Shown: positions 8,604-17,333 of the stretch, piece by piece
Numbering within the stretch: the stretch's first letter is position 1
Layout of the letters: each line of letters opens with the position of its first letter
From: JAXLYE01 sp046351595
Lineage (GTDB): Bacteria; Myxococcota_A; Polyangia; Palsa-1104; JAEUJZ01
Direction: 5' to 3'
Assembly: GCA_046351595.1 (NCBI GenBank)
Contig: JAXLYE010000004.1
Span: 434,001 to 498,000, forward strand
DNA: 64,000 nt
Made by a program: the position numbers and the translations under genes
The notes under the pieces: generated by a model
What the model was told of the DNA's origin: nothing
The model's input: the letters and a program-made list of their open reading frames with translations, nothing else
Databases searched by the model: none

Positions 8604-11600
8604 GCTCCGGCTCAGGTCCGCGACCACGACCGCGCGGTAGCCCTCGGCCCACAGCAGCGGCTCGCCCGCCTCGTCGCGCAGCGTGAAGCGGAAGCGCAGG
8701 TGCAGCTCCTCGCGCGACAGCAGCACGAGGTGCAGGCGGCAGCGCTCGCCCTCGCGCGGCAGCCGCTGCACCACCAGCCGCTCGAACCCGTCGGGCAGCG
8801 ACAGCACACCCAGGCGGGTGCGGGCAAAGGCGCCGCACGCCACCAGGCAGCCGTCGAGCAGCGCCGCGGGCAGGCGGAAGTGCGCGCCCGGCCGCTCGGG
8901 CCGCAGGCTCGCGGCCGGCGCCACGAGCTCGCCAAAGGCCTGCTCGCCCTGACCGCCCAGCCGCACCAGCGTGCGCAGCGCCGGGCCGTGGTAGACGCGC
9001 CGCGCATCGGCCCCGGCCCCGGCGTTCGGGCCGTCCAGGTAGCGCATCGGCTGCCACGACAGGTCGTCCGGCGGCGAGAGCTCGTCGGGCGCCGGGCCGA
9101 CCGGGGCCGTGTGCAGCCGCGCTGCCACGAACAGCCGCCCCGGCTCCCCGAGTCCGCCGCCCTTGCCGAAGTGATCGGCCACGAGCCGCGCGATCCGCCC
9201 CGCGGCCGGATCCTGCGTCGAGCCCTGCACCACGACCTGCGCGCGCAGCGGCCGCGCCGTCAGGAAGCGCAGGCCGGAGTGGATGCGCGCGTCCTCCACC
9301 TCGAAGGCGATCCGCGGCGCCCGGTCGAGCAGCGCCGCCTCGGCCAGCGCCTCCAGGCCGATGACCGCGGGCAGGATCGGCGCGCCCTCGAACTGGTGCT
9401 CGAGCAGGAACACGTCGCGGCGCGGATCGAAGAGGCACTCGGCGACCAGGCCGCCCGGCCGCACGTCGATCACTGCCTCGAGCACGGCCCAGCCCGCGGC
9501 CTGCTCGTTGGCCTCGCGCAGCGCCGGACCGGCGTCGGGCAGCGCGGTCCGATCACCGTCGAGGAGCTCCGGCCGATCGAGCAGCACGATCTCGCTCTCG
9601 GGCAGGCCGGCGCCGAGCTCGCGCACCAGGTGCTCGATGCCCTCGGCCGCCGGCATGAACGCCTGGCCGACCGACTCCAGGGCGATGCGGCTCTCGGGGC
9701 GCATGGCCATGCCGACGTCGCCCCAGGCCGGCCAGGCGAAGGTGGTGCTGGCGATGCCGGTGGCGCGGCGGTGCGCACCGAGGACCTTTGCCAGTAGATC
9801 GCTGGCCAGGCTGTAGTCCGCCTGCCCGAGGCCGCCGAAGCGGCCGCTGACCGAGCCGAAGCCGACGATCGCCTCGATCGGATCCTCGGCGGTGAGCGCG
9901 AGCAGGTGCAGCAGCCCCAGGACCTTGCTGCCGAGCGCCGACGCCACCTGCGCCTCGGTCTTCTTGGCGAGCTCCGAGGCAGACTCGGTGCCGGCGCCGT
10001 GCAGGATGCCGCGCAGCGGCAGGCCCTCGGCGCGCACCGCCGCGAGCACCCGCCCAAGCGCCGCCTCGTCGCCGAGATCGGCCTGGTGGTAGCGGAAGCG
10101 CAGGCCCGCCGCGGCCAGCCCCTTGAGCGTCGCCGAAAGCGCGATGCGCCGCTCGACCTTCTGCCACGCCTCGTGCGGCGGCCGCCCTTGCTGTCGCGCC
10201 TTTGCGACGATCTCCTGGCGCAGGCCGCGCAGGCCCGCCGCATCGAGCTCGGTCCAGGGGGCCGGCACCTCCTCGTACGGCGTCGAGCCGACCAGGTGCA
10301 GCGAGACGCCGAAGCGCTCGCCGAGAGCGCGCGCGCACAGGCTGGTGATGCCGCGACCGCCGCCGGTCACCAGCCACGCCGCCTGCGGCGTCAGCGCCTG
10401 GCCCAGCCGGCTCGCCGCCGCGGGCTCGATGGCCTCGGGCAGCTCGCGCCGGATCATGCGCACGCGCTGGCGGCGGCCGCGCACCACACCGACCTCCAGC
10501 GGCCCGCCCTCGGCTCCCGCCGCCAGCTCGGCGAGCAGGCTGCGGCACCGCAGCGCCGCGGGCTCACCAACGGGCGTGTCGACCAGCTTGATGCGCAGCT
10601 CGGGCATCTCGCGGCGCAGCGCCTTGAGCAGGCCGCAGAGCGCGCCGCCCGTGGGCAGGCTCTCGCGCGTGGCGCCGAACCCGAGATCGCCGCCCAGCGC
10701 CGTCAGCGCGTAAAGCTCCGCGCCGGCCAGCGACCCCGCGCCGCGCAGCGCCACGACCCAGCGCTGCACCAGCAGCAGCAGCGCGGTGCCGTTGCGGCGC
10801 AGCCAGGCCGCCCGCTCGCCCGCGCCCCCGGCCGGCAGCGCGGGCCCGTCGAGCGCGGTGAGCAGGATCAGCCGCTGCGGCAGCCAGCCCCCGGCCGCGA
10901 GCGCCGCCTGCTCCGGCTCCGCGACCGTGCGCACCTCGCTGCCGGCCTCGGTGAGCGCGCGCGTGAGGAGCTCGGCCAGCTCGCGGCTGCCGCCCGCGAC
11001 CAGCAGGGTGCGGCGCGGGGGCAGCTCGGAGGCCGCCGCACCGCCGGGGCTCGCCGGCTCCGCCTCGGTGCGCAGGATGTAGCGGTGCATGAGCCGCGTC
11101 TCGTTCGCCGGTGTGCCTTGCGCGGTCGCGACACCGAACAGGTCCGCCGGCGGCAGCGCGACGAACCGATCCGCGAGCTCGCTGCGCTCCGGTCCCGGCG
11201 TCGCCCACAGCTTCTCGGTCGCGGCGTCGCGCGTATAGACGAAGCTCAGCTGGTTGTCGACGCGGCACACCGTGTTCATGGTGCAGTGCGCGACGACGCG
11301 CCCGCGTCCCAGATCCGTGCGATCGCGCAGCATTGCCTGCACCGCCTCGGCGCGCAGCGGCGACGTGGCCCGCAGCGTCGACAGCCGCGCCAGCCGGTGC
11401 AGCGAGTGCTCGGGCGGCTCGCTGGCGCCGAGCAGGCGGCTGTGGTTGGTGGTGCACACCGCGTCCGCGACCTCCTCGATCGCGAGGCGCGGGCCGTCGT
11501 ACTCGAGGTAGACGATCCGGTCCGTCGGCGCGTGGCTCAGGAGCAGGCTCCAGGCGCCCAGGCGCGGCCACGCCCGCACGATCGCGAGCGCCTGCTCGAG

Positions 11601-14600
11601 GTCGTCCGCCTCCTCGAGGATGCGCAGCACCAGCGACGGGTGGACGGCGCCGACCGCGGCCAGATCGCGCGGCTGATCGAGCAGCATGGTGCTCGACACG
11701 ACCAGGCCCGCGTCGCTGAGCCCGTTGATGCCGCCGAGCTGGCCGGGCGACGAGAAGACGCAGACGGCGTGGCGCGCGCGCGCATCCTCGGGCGCGGGCC
11801 GCCGCACCTGGACGAAGCGCCCGAGCTGGTTGCCCAGGCGCAGGGCGATGGGACTGTCCTCGTTGGCCGCGTGCAGCAGTCCGGCGCCGTGGTTGGCCGC
11901 GGCGCGGATCGCGATCTGGCTGCAGCCGAACAGGCCGTGCTCCGGCTCCAGGCCCAGGTTGTAGGCGACGATGCGCTGGAAGGGCAGGCCGCTGCCGGCG
12001 GCGATGCCGCGCAGCTCCTCGAGCGAAGGCTCGTCGAAGAACTCGTGCTGGCGGGCGAGGAACGCCTTCACCGGCTCGAGCTCCAGCACGTTCTCGCCGA
12101 GCAGCTCGCGGTAGCGGCGCAGGCTGCGCTCGATCTCGGCGGCGAAGGCGGCGCCGTGCTGCCGGCCGAGCTCGAAGCGCGAGCCCGCGAAGCGGCGCAG
12201 CCGGACGATCTCCAAGGGCTCGACGGGCCGGACGGTCTCGACGGGCGCTGCCGCAGACGCCGCGGGCGCCGCCGCTGCGAGCGGGGACGGCGCAGGACCG
12301 GGGCCGGTCGCATCGGGCGCGTACTCCTTGAGCAGCCGCGACACGTCGCGCAGCGTGACCAGCTTGGCGAGCGACAGCCCGCCCGAGCCCGACACCGGCA
12401 GCTTCAGGCGGAACTGATCCTTCAGCTCGCCCAGCATCTGCGCCCGCTTGATCGAGTCGATGCCGAGGTCGGCCTCGAGGTCCTGATCGAGGCCGACGAC
12501 CTCGGCCGGGTAGCCGGTCTGCTCGCAGACGAAGCGGATGAGGAAGCGCTCCATCTCACCCAGCGGCTCACCCGCCGGTGCACCCGGCGCGGCGGCTTCC
12601 TCGTTCTGGACCGCGAGCTCGGGCTCGTGGACGGGCGTGTTGTTCGCCTGGGACTTCTGCTTGCTGCGCCGCTTCGCCGTCGCGTCAAAGTGCGGGATCG
12701 GCAGCGCCGCAGGCTCGGGCAGCTGCCGCGTCCGCGCGTAGGGCACGATGCGCGGCGGTCCCCCGGCGGAGGTCAACGGCTCCGGCGCGGCGCTCGGGCG
12801 CGCGGGCTGCCACAGGTCCTGCGTCTCGAGCAGCGCGCGCACGCGGGCCAGCTGCTCGGCCGCCGGCACCTTGGGGTGGTCGGTGCACAGCGCCAGCACC
12901 GGCTCGCCCTGCAGCGCGCTGCGGATGAGGCGCGTCAGGACGGTGCGCGGGCCGACCTCGATGAAGACGCGGATGCCGTCGGCGTAGGCGCGCCGCACCA
13001 GCCCCGTGAAGCGCAGCGGCTCGGTCAGCTGCGCCACCAGGCGGCGGCGGATGTCGTCGGGATCCGCGGCATAGCTGTTGCCGACACCGGAGAGCAGCGG
13101 CGTGCGCGGCGGCCGCAGCGGCAGCGTCGCGAGCGCGCGCTCGAGCGCGGGCTGGGCCGGTGCCAGGAGCTGGCTGTGGTAGGGCTGCGGCACCGGCAAG
13201 AGCTGCGCGATGACCCCGTCCTCCGCGAGCGCGCCGAGGACCTCGTCGACGATCGCATTCTCGACGGCCAGCACCAGCTGCTCCGGGCTGTTGTAGTTGG
13301 CCGCCGCGACGAACCCGCGGCCCAGAAAGCGCTGCTGCAGCGCCGCCGCCTGTGCCTCGCTGGCGTTGGTGCTGATCAGCCTCCCCGGCGGCGGCCCGAG
13401 CGCGGCCAGGGCCTGGCAGCGCGCGTGCGTGGCCCGCAGCGCCGTGCGCAGCGACCACGCGCCCGCCGCGCACAGCGCCGGGTACTCGCCGTATGAGTGG
13501 CCGAGCACGAGCGCCGGCCGCAGCCCGAGCGGCTGCAGTGCACTGTGCACCAGCAGATCCGCGCCGAGCACCGCGAGCTGCGTCGTCCAGGTGTCGGTGC
13601 CGAGCAGCGCCTCGCGCTCCGGCTGCCAGATGACGTCGGCGAAGCGCGGCTCCCCGAGCTCGGCGAGGACCTGATCGATCTCGTCGAGCACCGGCCGCGT
13701 CTGCGGCGCGCGCTGGCACAGCTCCTTGAGCATGCCGCCGTACTGCGAGCCCTGCCCCGAGAACACCAGCGCCAGCTCGGGCGGCGACTCGGGGCGGCGG
13801 TGCAGGAACACGCCCTGCTCGTGCAGCCCCGGCCAGGCGGTGACCGCGTCCTGCGCCTCGCGCGCCAGCACCAGCTTGGTGCGCAGCGCCGCCGGCGAGC
13901 TTGCGACCACCGCCAGCCGCCACGCGGCGTCGGCGGGGAACGGCCGGGACGCGGCGCTCGCCTCCCAGAGCCGGCTGGCATCACTCGCCGCGATCTGCTC
14001 GCGCAGCGCCTCGCGGCTCGCGGCCGCCAGCCGGATGATGCGGACGCCGTCGGGCAGCTCGTCGCCGCGCACGGGCTCGGCGAGCGGGGGCCGCGTCGGT
14101 GCGGTCGTAGCCTCGGCCGCGGGGCTCGGCAAGAGCGCCCCGACCTCGAGCAGCGCGTGGTAGGCCAGGCCGCGCAGGCCGATCGAGTCGAGCGCGGCTG
14201 GCGTGCGCGTCGACGCCGGCGCCGCGGCCGTGGCGGCGAGGTGCAGCAGGCCGACCAGGCCGCTGGCCCCCTGCGCCATGCCGAGATCCGGCGTGGCCGA
14301 GACCTGCGTCGGCGGCGCGGCCCCGTCGGTGTCGGCGTAGCCCTGCTGCAGGATCTGCTGCTCGATCGCCTCGTCGCCCTCGACGCCCCGGGCGAAGGTT
14401 TCGATGAGCCGCGGGCGCAGGCTCGCGCGCTCGCGGGCGCCGCGCACCGCCTCACGCAGCGCCGGCCACGGCCCGTCGGGGCTGGCGGCGCCGCGCGCCT
14501 CGTGCAGCACCGCGAGGATCGGCTGCCCGTCGCGCTCCGCGTCGCTGAGCCGGCGCAGCGTCAGCACCACCGCGCCCTCGGCGAGCAGGAAGCCGCGGTG

Positions 14601-16829
14601 GCCGGGCCGCGCGAGCTTGCCGAGCCGCTCGTAGTGGGCGAAGCGCGTGTGGTGCATCAGCCGCTGCCCGGCGCAGCACAGGGCGACGTCGCAGGTCCCG
14701 GCGCGCAGTGCGTCCAGGGCCGAGGCCAGCGCCGACAGACCGCTCGCCTCCTCGGCGTCCAGCGCGCAGCACGGACCCGAGAGATCGAAGTGCTTGGCGA
14801 TGCGGCTGGCCAGGGTGCTCGACGAGAAGCTGCCGGCCTGGTCGTCGATGGGGAAGCGCTCCAGCGCGGTGCGCCGACCGGCGGCGAGCAGCTCGCCCAC
14901 CGCGGCATCAGAAAGGCCCTGGCCGCGCAGCAGCGCGCGCAGATCCTCCTCGAGCTCGGGCAGGCGCATGCCGATGTTCAGGCGGCTGGTGAAGTCGCCG
15001 CCGAAGATCGAGCCGACATAGACCGCGGTCCGCAGCGCGTGCGGCAGCGCGCCCGGTTCCCAGCCGGCCTGGCGCAGCGCCTGCGCCGCCGCCTCGAGCA
15101 GCATGAACTGCAGCGGATCCGAGTGCTCGACCTGCCGCGGCGGGATCTTGTGGCGGCGCCAGTCGAACTGCCAGCCGCGCAGGAAGTGACCGCTCGGTTG
15201 ACGGATGCGGTACGGACCGCCGGCGGCGTCGGCGTACAGCTCCGCCTCCCAGCGCGAGGGCTCGGGCAGCGTCGGCGCGGTCGGCTGGGCCACGAGCTGC
15301 AGCAGCGCGGCGAGATCCGCGGCCCCGGGCAGCACCGCGCCGGCGCCGACCAGGGCGATCGGCTCGCGCGGGATCGGCGCGGCCTCGACGCGCGGCAGCG
15401 GCGCCGGCGTGGCCTCGGGCAGCTCGAGCACGACGTGGTAGTTCAGGCCGCCGATGCCGAAGGCGTTGACCGCGGCGCGGCGCGGCTGGCCCGGCACGTC
15501 CGGCCACGGCTCGGCGGCGCGCGGCAGCCGGAACGGGACCGCGTCCCAGTCGATGCGGCTCGACGGCACCTGCAGGCTGGCGGCGGGCGGCACCACGCCC
15601 TTGTGCAGCGCCAGGATCATCTTGATCAGGCCCGCCATGCCCGCGGTCTCGCGGGTGTGACCGATGTTCGCCTTGACCGACGCGATGGGGCGCTTGGCGC
15701 GGTCGCCGCCGGGGCCGCGGCCGTAGATCTCGGACAGCGCCGAGATCTCGGTGGCGTCACCGACCGCGGTGCCGGTGGCGTGCGCCTCGATCACCTGCAC
15801 CGACTCCGGGCTCAGCCCGTCGCGGTAGGCGCGCGCGATGGCCTCGACCTGGCCCTCTTTGAGCGGCGCCCACAGGCTCTTGCCGCGGCCGTCGCACGAG
15901 CCGCCGATGCTGCGCAGGATCGCGAGCGGGGTGCGGCCGGCGACGCGGGCGCGCTCCAGCGGCTCGAGCACCAGGGCGGCGTGGCCGTCCGAGCTGACGA
16001 AGCCGTCGGCGCGCTCGTCGAAGGGGAAGCTGCCGTTCGGGCTGAGCGCCTGCGCCTGGCTGAACAGGACGAGGCTCGACCACTGGTTGTAGCTGCAGCC
16101 ACCGACGAGGGCGGCCTCGATCTCGCCGGCGTGGATGGCGCGCGCGGCGATGTCGAGTGCGGCGAAGCTGCTGGCGCAGGCCGCGTCCACGGCCATGTAC
16201 GGACCCGTGGTCTTGAGGCGGCGCGCCGCCAGGGCGGCCGCGGCGCTGGGCTGGAAGAAGGGGCCGCCGTCCTCGTTCAGCGACGGGTAGCGCGCGTGCG
16301 TGTCGTCCACCAGGCGGGTCGCGAGCTGCTCGCGCTGGGCGGCGGGCAGCGCCGCGATCTCGGGGGCGCTCAGCAGGGCCGCGACCAGCGACTCGATGCT
16401 GGCGGCGTAGGTCAGGTCCGCGGCGAGCGTGCTGCCGCGCGCGTGCCCGACGAAGATGCCCAGCCGCTGCCCCGCGAGCTGGTCGGGATCGATGCCGGCG
16501 TGGCGCAGCGCCGCGAGCGCGGTGCGCAGGAACCACAGGTGCGCCGGATCCGCGGCGCGCAGCTCGGACTCGCTGAGCGCGAGGCCGGTCGGATCGAGCT
16601 CCTCGTCGGGCACCGTGCCGCCGATCTGGGAGTAGGTCTTGCCCGGGCTGGCGGCGCCGGGCTGGTAGTAGCGCTCGCGGTTCAGGCGGGAGGCGGGCAG
16701 CGCGGCGATCGCGTGGCGCCCGCTGCGCAAGAGCTCCCAGTAGGAATCCAGGCCATCGGCCCCGGGCAGGCGCAGGCCGATTCCGGTGATGGCGAGGGGG
16801 ACGGCGTCAAATCGGTTCGGTAGGTTCAA
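8589..16829 (-). CDS. PUFA-type iterative megasynthase: KS, KS-like, AT, ACP, C45-like, KR, DH
   Basis: This 2746-residue synthase builds a reduced acyl chain. KS (about 12-470) has Cys218 in Ala-Ala-Cys-Ala-Ser-Ser plus both active-site His motifs. A second KS-like domain (about 490-930) has Glu694 at the Cys position, so it resembles a chain-length-factor partner. AT (about 1010-1340) has Ser1112 in Gly-His-Ser-Tyr-Gly-Glu. There is a single ACP with Ser1459 in Gly-Ile-Asp-Ser-Ile. Residues about 1540-1890 resemble the C45/acyl-CoA:6-APA acyltransferase Ntn fold, with Cys1636 in Phe-Gly-Cys-Ser. A KR follows (Thr-Gly-Gly-Gly-Arg-Gly-Ile near 2160; Gln-Ala-Asp-Tyr near 2338). A hot-dog DH ends it, with His-x3-Gly-x4-Pro near 2478. 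There is no ER, terminal thioesterase or PPTase. The start is TTG with GGAGA six bases upstream. The KR and DH resemble PfaA-type synthases. Confidence 0.92.
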   Translation of the reverse strand: MNLPNRFDAVPLAITGIGLRLPGADGLDSYWELLRSGRHAIAALPASRLNRERYYQPGAASPGKTYSQIGGTVPDEELDPTGLALSESELRAADPAHLWFLRTALAALRHAGIDPDQLAGQRLGIFVGHARGSTLAADLTYAASIESLVAALLSAPEIAALPAAQREQLATRLVDDTHARYPSLNEDGGPFFQPSAAAALAARRLKTTGPYMAVDAACASSFAALDIAARAIHAGEIEAALVGGCSYNQWSSLVLFSQAQALSPNGSFPFDERADGFVSSDGHAALVLEPLERARVAGRTPLAILRSIGGSCDGRGKSLWAPLKEGQVEAIARAYRDGLSPESVQVIEAHATGTAVGDATEISALSEIYGRGPGGDRAKRPIASVKANIGHTRETAGMAGLIKMILALHKGVVPPAASLQVPSSRIDWDAVPFRLPRAAEPWPDVPGQPRRAAVNAFGIGGLNYHVVLELPEATPAPLPRVEAAPIPREPIALVGAGAVLPGAADLAALLQLVAQPTAPTLPEPSRWEAELYADAAGGPYRIRQPSGHFLRGWQFDWRRHKIPPRQVEHSDPLQFMLLEAAAQALRQAGWEPGALPHALRTAVYVGSIFGGDFTSRLNIGMRLPELEEDLRALLRGQGLSDAAVGELLAAGRRTALERFPIDDQAGSFSSSTLASRIAKHFDLSGPCCALDAEEASGLSALASALDALRAGTCDVALCCAGQRLMHHTRFAHYERLGKLARPGHRGFLLAEGAVVLTLRRLSDAERDGQPILAVLHEARGAASPDGPWPALREAVRGARERASLRPRLIETFARGVEGDEAIEQQILQQGYADTDGAAPPTQVSATPDLGMAQGASGLVGLLHLAATAAAPASTRTPAALDSIGLRGLAYHALLEVGALLPSPAAEATTAPTRPPLAEPVRGDELPDGVRIIRLAAASREALREQIAASDASRLWEASAASRPFPADAAWRLAVVASSPAALRTKLVLAREAQDAVTAWPGLHEQGVFLHRRPESPPELALVFSGQGSQYGGMLKELCQRAPQTRPVLDEIDQVLAELGEPRFADVIWQPEREALLGTDTWTTQLAVLGADLLVHSALQPLGLRPALVLGHSYGEYPALCAAGAWSLRTALRATHARCQALAALGPPPGRLISTNASEAQAAALQQRFLGRGFVAAANYNSPEQLVLAVENAIVDEVLGALAEDGVIAQLLPVPQPYHSQLLAPAQPALERALATLPLRPPRTPLLSGVGNSYAADPDDIRRRLVAQLTEPLRFTGLVRRAYADGIRVFIEVGPRTVLTRLIRSALQGEPVLALCTDHPKVPAAEQLARVRALLETQDLWQPARPSAAPEPLTSAGGPPRIVPYARTRQLPEPAALPIPHFDATAKRRSKQKSQANNTPVHEPELAVQNEEAAAPGAPAGEPLGEMERFLIRFVCEQTGYPAEVVGLDQDLEADLGIDSIKRAQMLGELKDQFRLKLPVSGSGGLSLAKLVTLRDVSRLLKEYAPDATGPGPAPSPLAAAAPAASAAAPVETVRPVEPLEIVRLRRFAGSRFELGRQHGAAFAAEIERSLRRYRELLGENVLELEPVKAFLARQHEFFDEPSLEELRGIAAGSGLPFQRIVAYNLGLEPEHGLFGCSQIAIRAAANHGAGLLHAANEDSPIALRLGNQLGRFVQVRRPAPEDARARHAVCVFSSPGQLGGINGLSDAGLVVSSTMLLDQPRDLAAVGAVHPSLVLRILEEADDLEQALAIVRAWPRLGAWSLLLSHAPTDRIVYLEYDGPRLAIEEVADAVCTTNHSRLLGASEPPEHSLHRLARLSTLRATSPLRAEAVQAMLRDRTDLGRGRVVAHCTMNTVCRVDNQLSFVYTRDAATEKLWATPGPERSELADRFVALPPADLFGVATAQGTPANETRLMHRYILRTEAEPASPGGAAASELPPRRTLLVAGGSRELAELLTRALTEAGSEVRTVAEPEQAALAAGGWLPQRLILLTALDGPALPAGGAGERAAWLRRNGTALLLLVQRWVVALRGAGSLAGAELYALTALGGDLGFGATRESLPTGGALCGLLKALRREMPELRIKLVDTPVGEPAALRCRSLLAELAAGAEGGPLEVGVVRGRRQRVRMIRRELPEAIEPAAASRLGQALTPQAAWLVTGGGRGITSLCARALGERFGVSLHLVGSTPYEEVPAPWTELDAAGLRGLRQEIVAKARQQGRPPHEAWQKVERRIALSATLKGLAAAGLRFRYHQADLGDEAALGRVLAAVRAEGLPLRGILHGAGTESASELAKKTEAQVASALGSKVLGLLHLLALTAEDPIEAIVGFGSVSGRFGGLGQADYSLASDLLAKVLGAHRRATGIASTTFAWPAWGDVGMAMRPESRIALESVGQAFMPAAEGIEHLVRELGAGLPESEIVLLDRPELLDGDRTALPDAGPALREANEQAAGWAVLEAVIDVRPGGLVAECLFDPRRDVFLLEHQFEGAPILPAVIGLEALAEAALLDRAPRIAFEVEDARIHSGLRFLTARPLRAQVVVQGSTQDPAAGRIARLVADHFGKGGGLGEPGRLFVAARLHTAPVGPAPDELSPPDDLSWQPMRYLDGPNAGAGADARRVYHGPALRTLVRLGGQGEQAFGELVAPAASLRPERPGAHFRLPAALLDGCLVACGAFARTRLGVLSLPDGFERLVVQRLPREGERCRLHLVLLSREELHLRFRFTLRDEAGEPLLWAEGYRAVVVADLSRSSDAA

Positions 16830-17333
16830 AGGTTCTCCGCAACGTCAACAAGGGGTCCGACGACACGGTAGTCATATGCGCGCCTACCGCGGGTGTTGGG
16901 CACAAAGCAACTCATGAGCCACTCGCGGGCGGCGAGGCGGCGGCGGCGGCGCTGCGGACCGCTGCGACGCGCAGGCCGCGGTCAGGCGGCAGGGCACGCG
17001 GCCGGGCGGCTGGGACTTGAGTAACTAGGTGGGGAGGCGAGTCCCACCACCGGCCACGCGCCGCGCGCCGCCAGGACCTCAGCGGTTCACCGCGGGCGGC
17101 AGGGGAGGGGGCCGCTCGGTGGGCGGCTTTGGAGAGCTCTCAGAGATCGGTTACAGATCGGCCACAGATCGCCAGCGCGCGGCCCGCGCGGTGCAGAAGC
17201 GGGAGGTCGGCGCGCGCCGCACGCAGTCGAGCCGGCGCGCGAGGGAGTCAAGTTTGGGGCAGAAAGGGAGTCTGAAGGGAGTCTCCCGCGGGCTCCTTTC
17301 TTGTCCGGCTCTGTCGCGCGCTCCGCGAGCGGA
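16830..17333. other. Intergenic region upstream of the megasynthase
   Basis: These 504 bases lie between the start of the megasynthase (reading left) and the stop of the amidase gene (also reading left). The megasynthase promoter should be here. I see GC-rich sequence with Arg/Gly/Ala-coding bias in every frame but no convincing gene, and no clear -35/-10 or -24/-12 element. Confidence 0.6.

Noticed and set aside
9906..16823. Two very long plus-strand open frames (about 1,200 and 1,100 codons) opposite the megasynthase
   Set aside because: They consist of Arg/Ala/Gln/Asp-rich low-complexity sequence with no domain. The minus strand carries a fully recognisable synthase with active sites, so these are antisense shadows of GC-rich codon usage.
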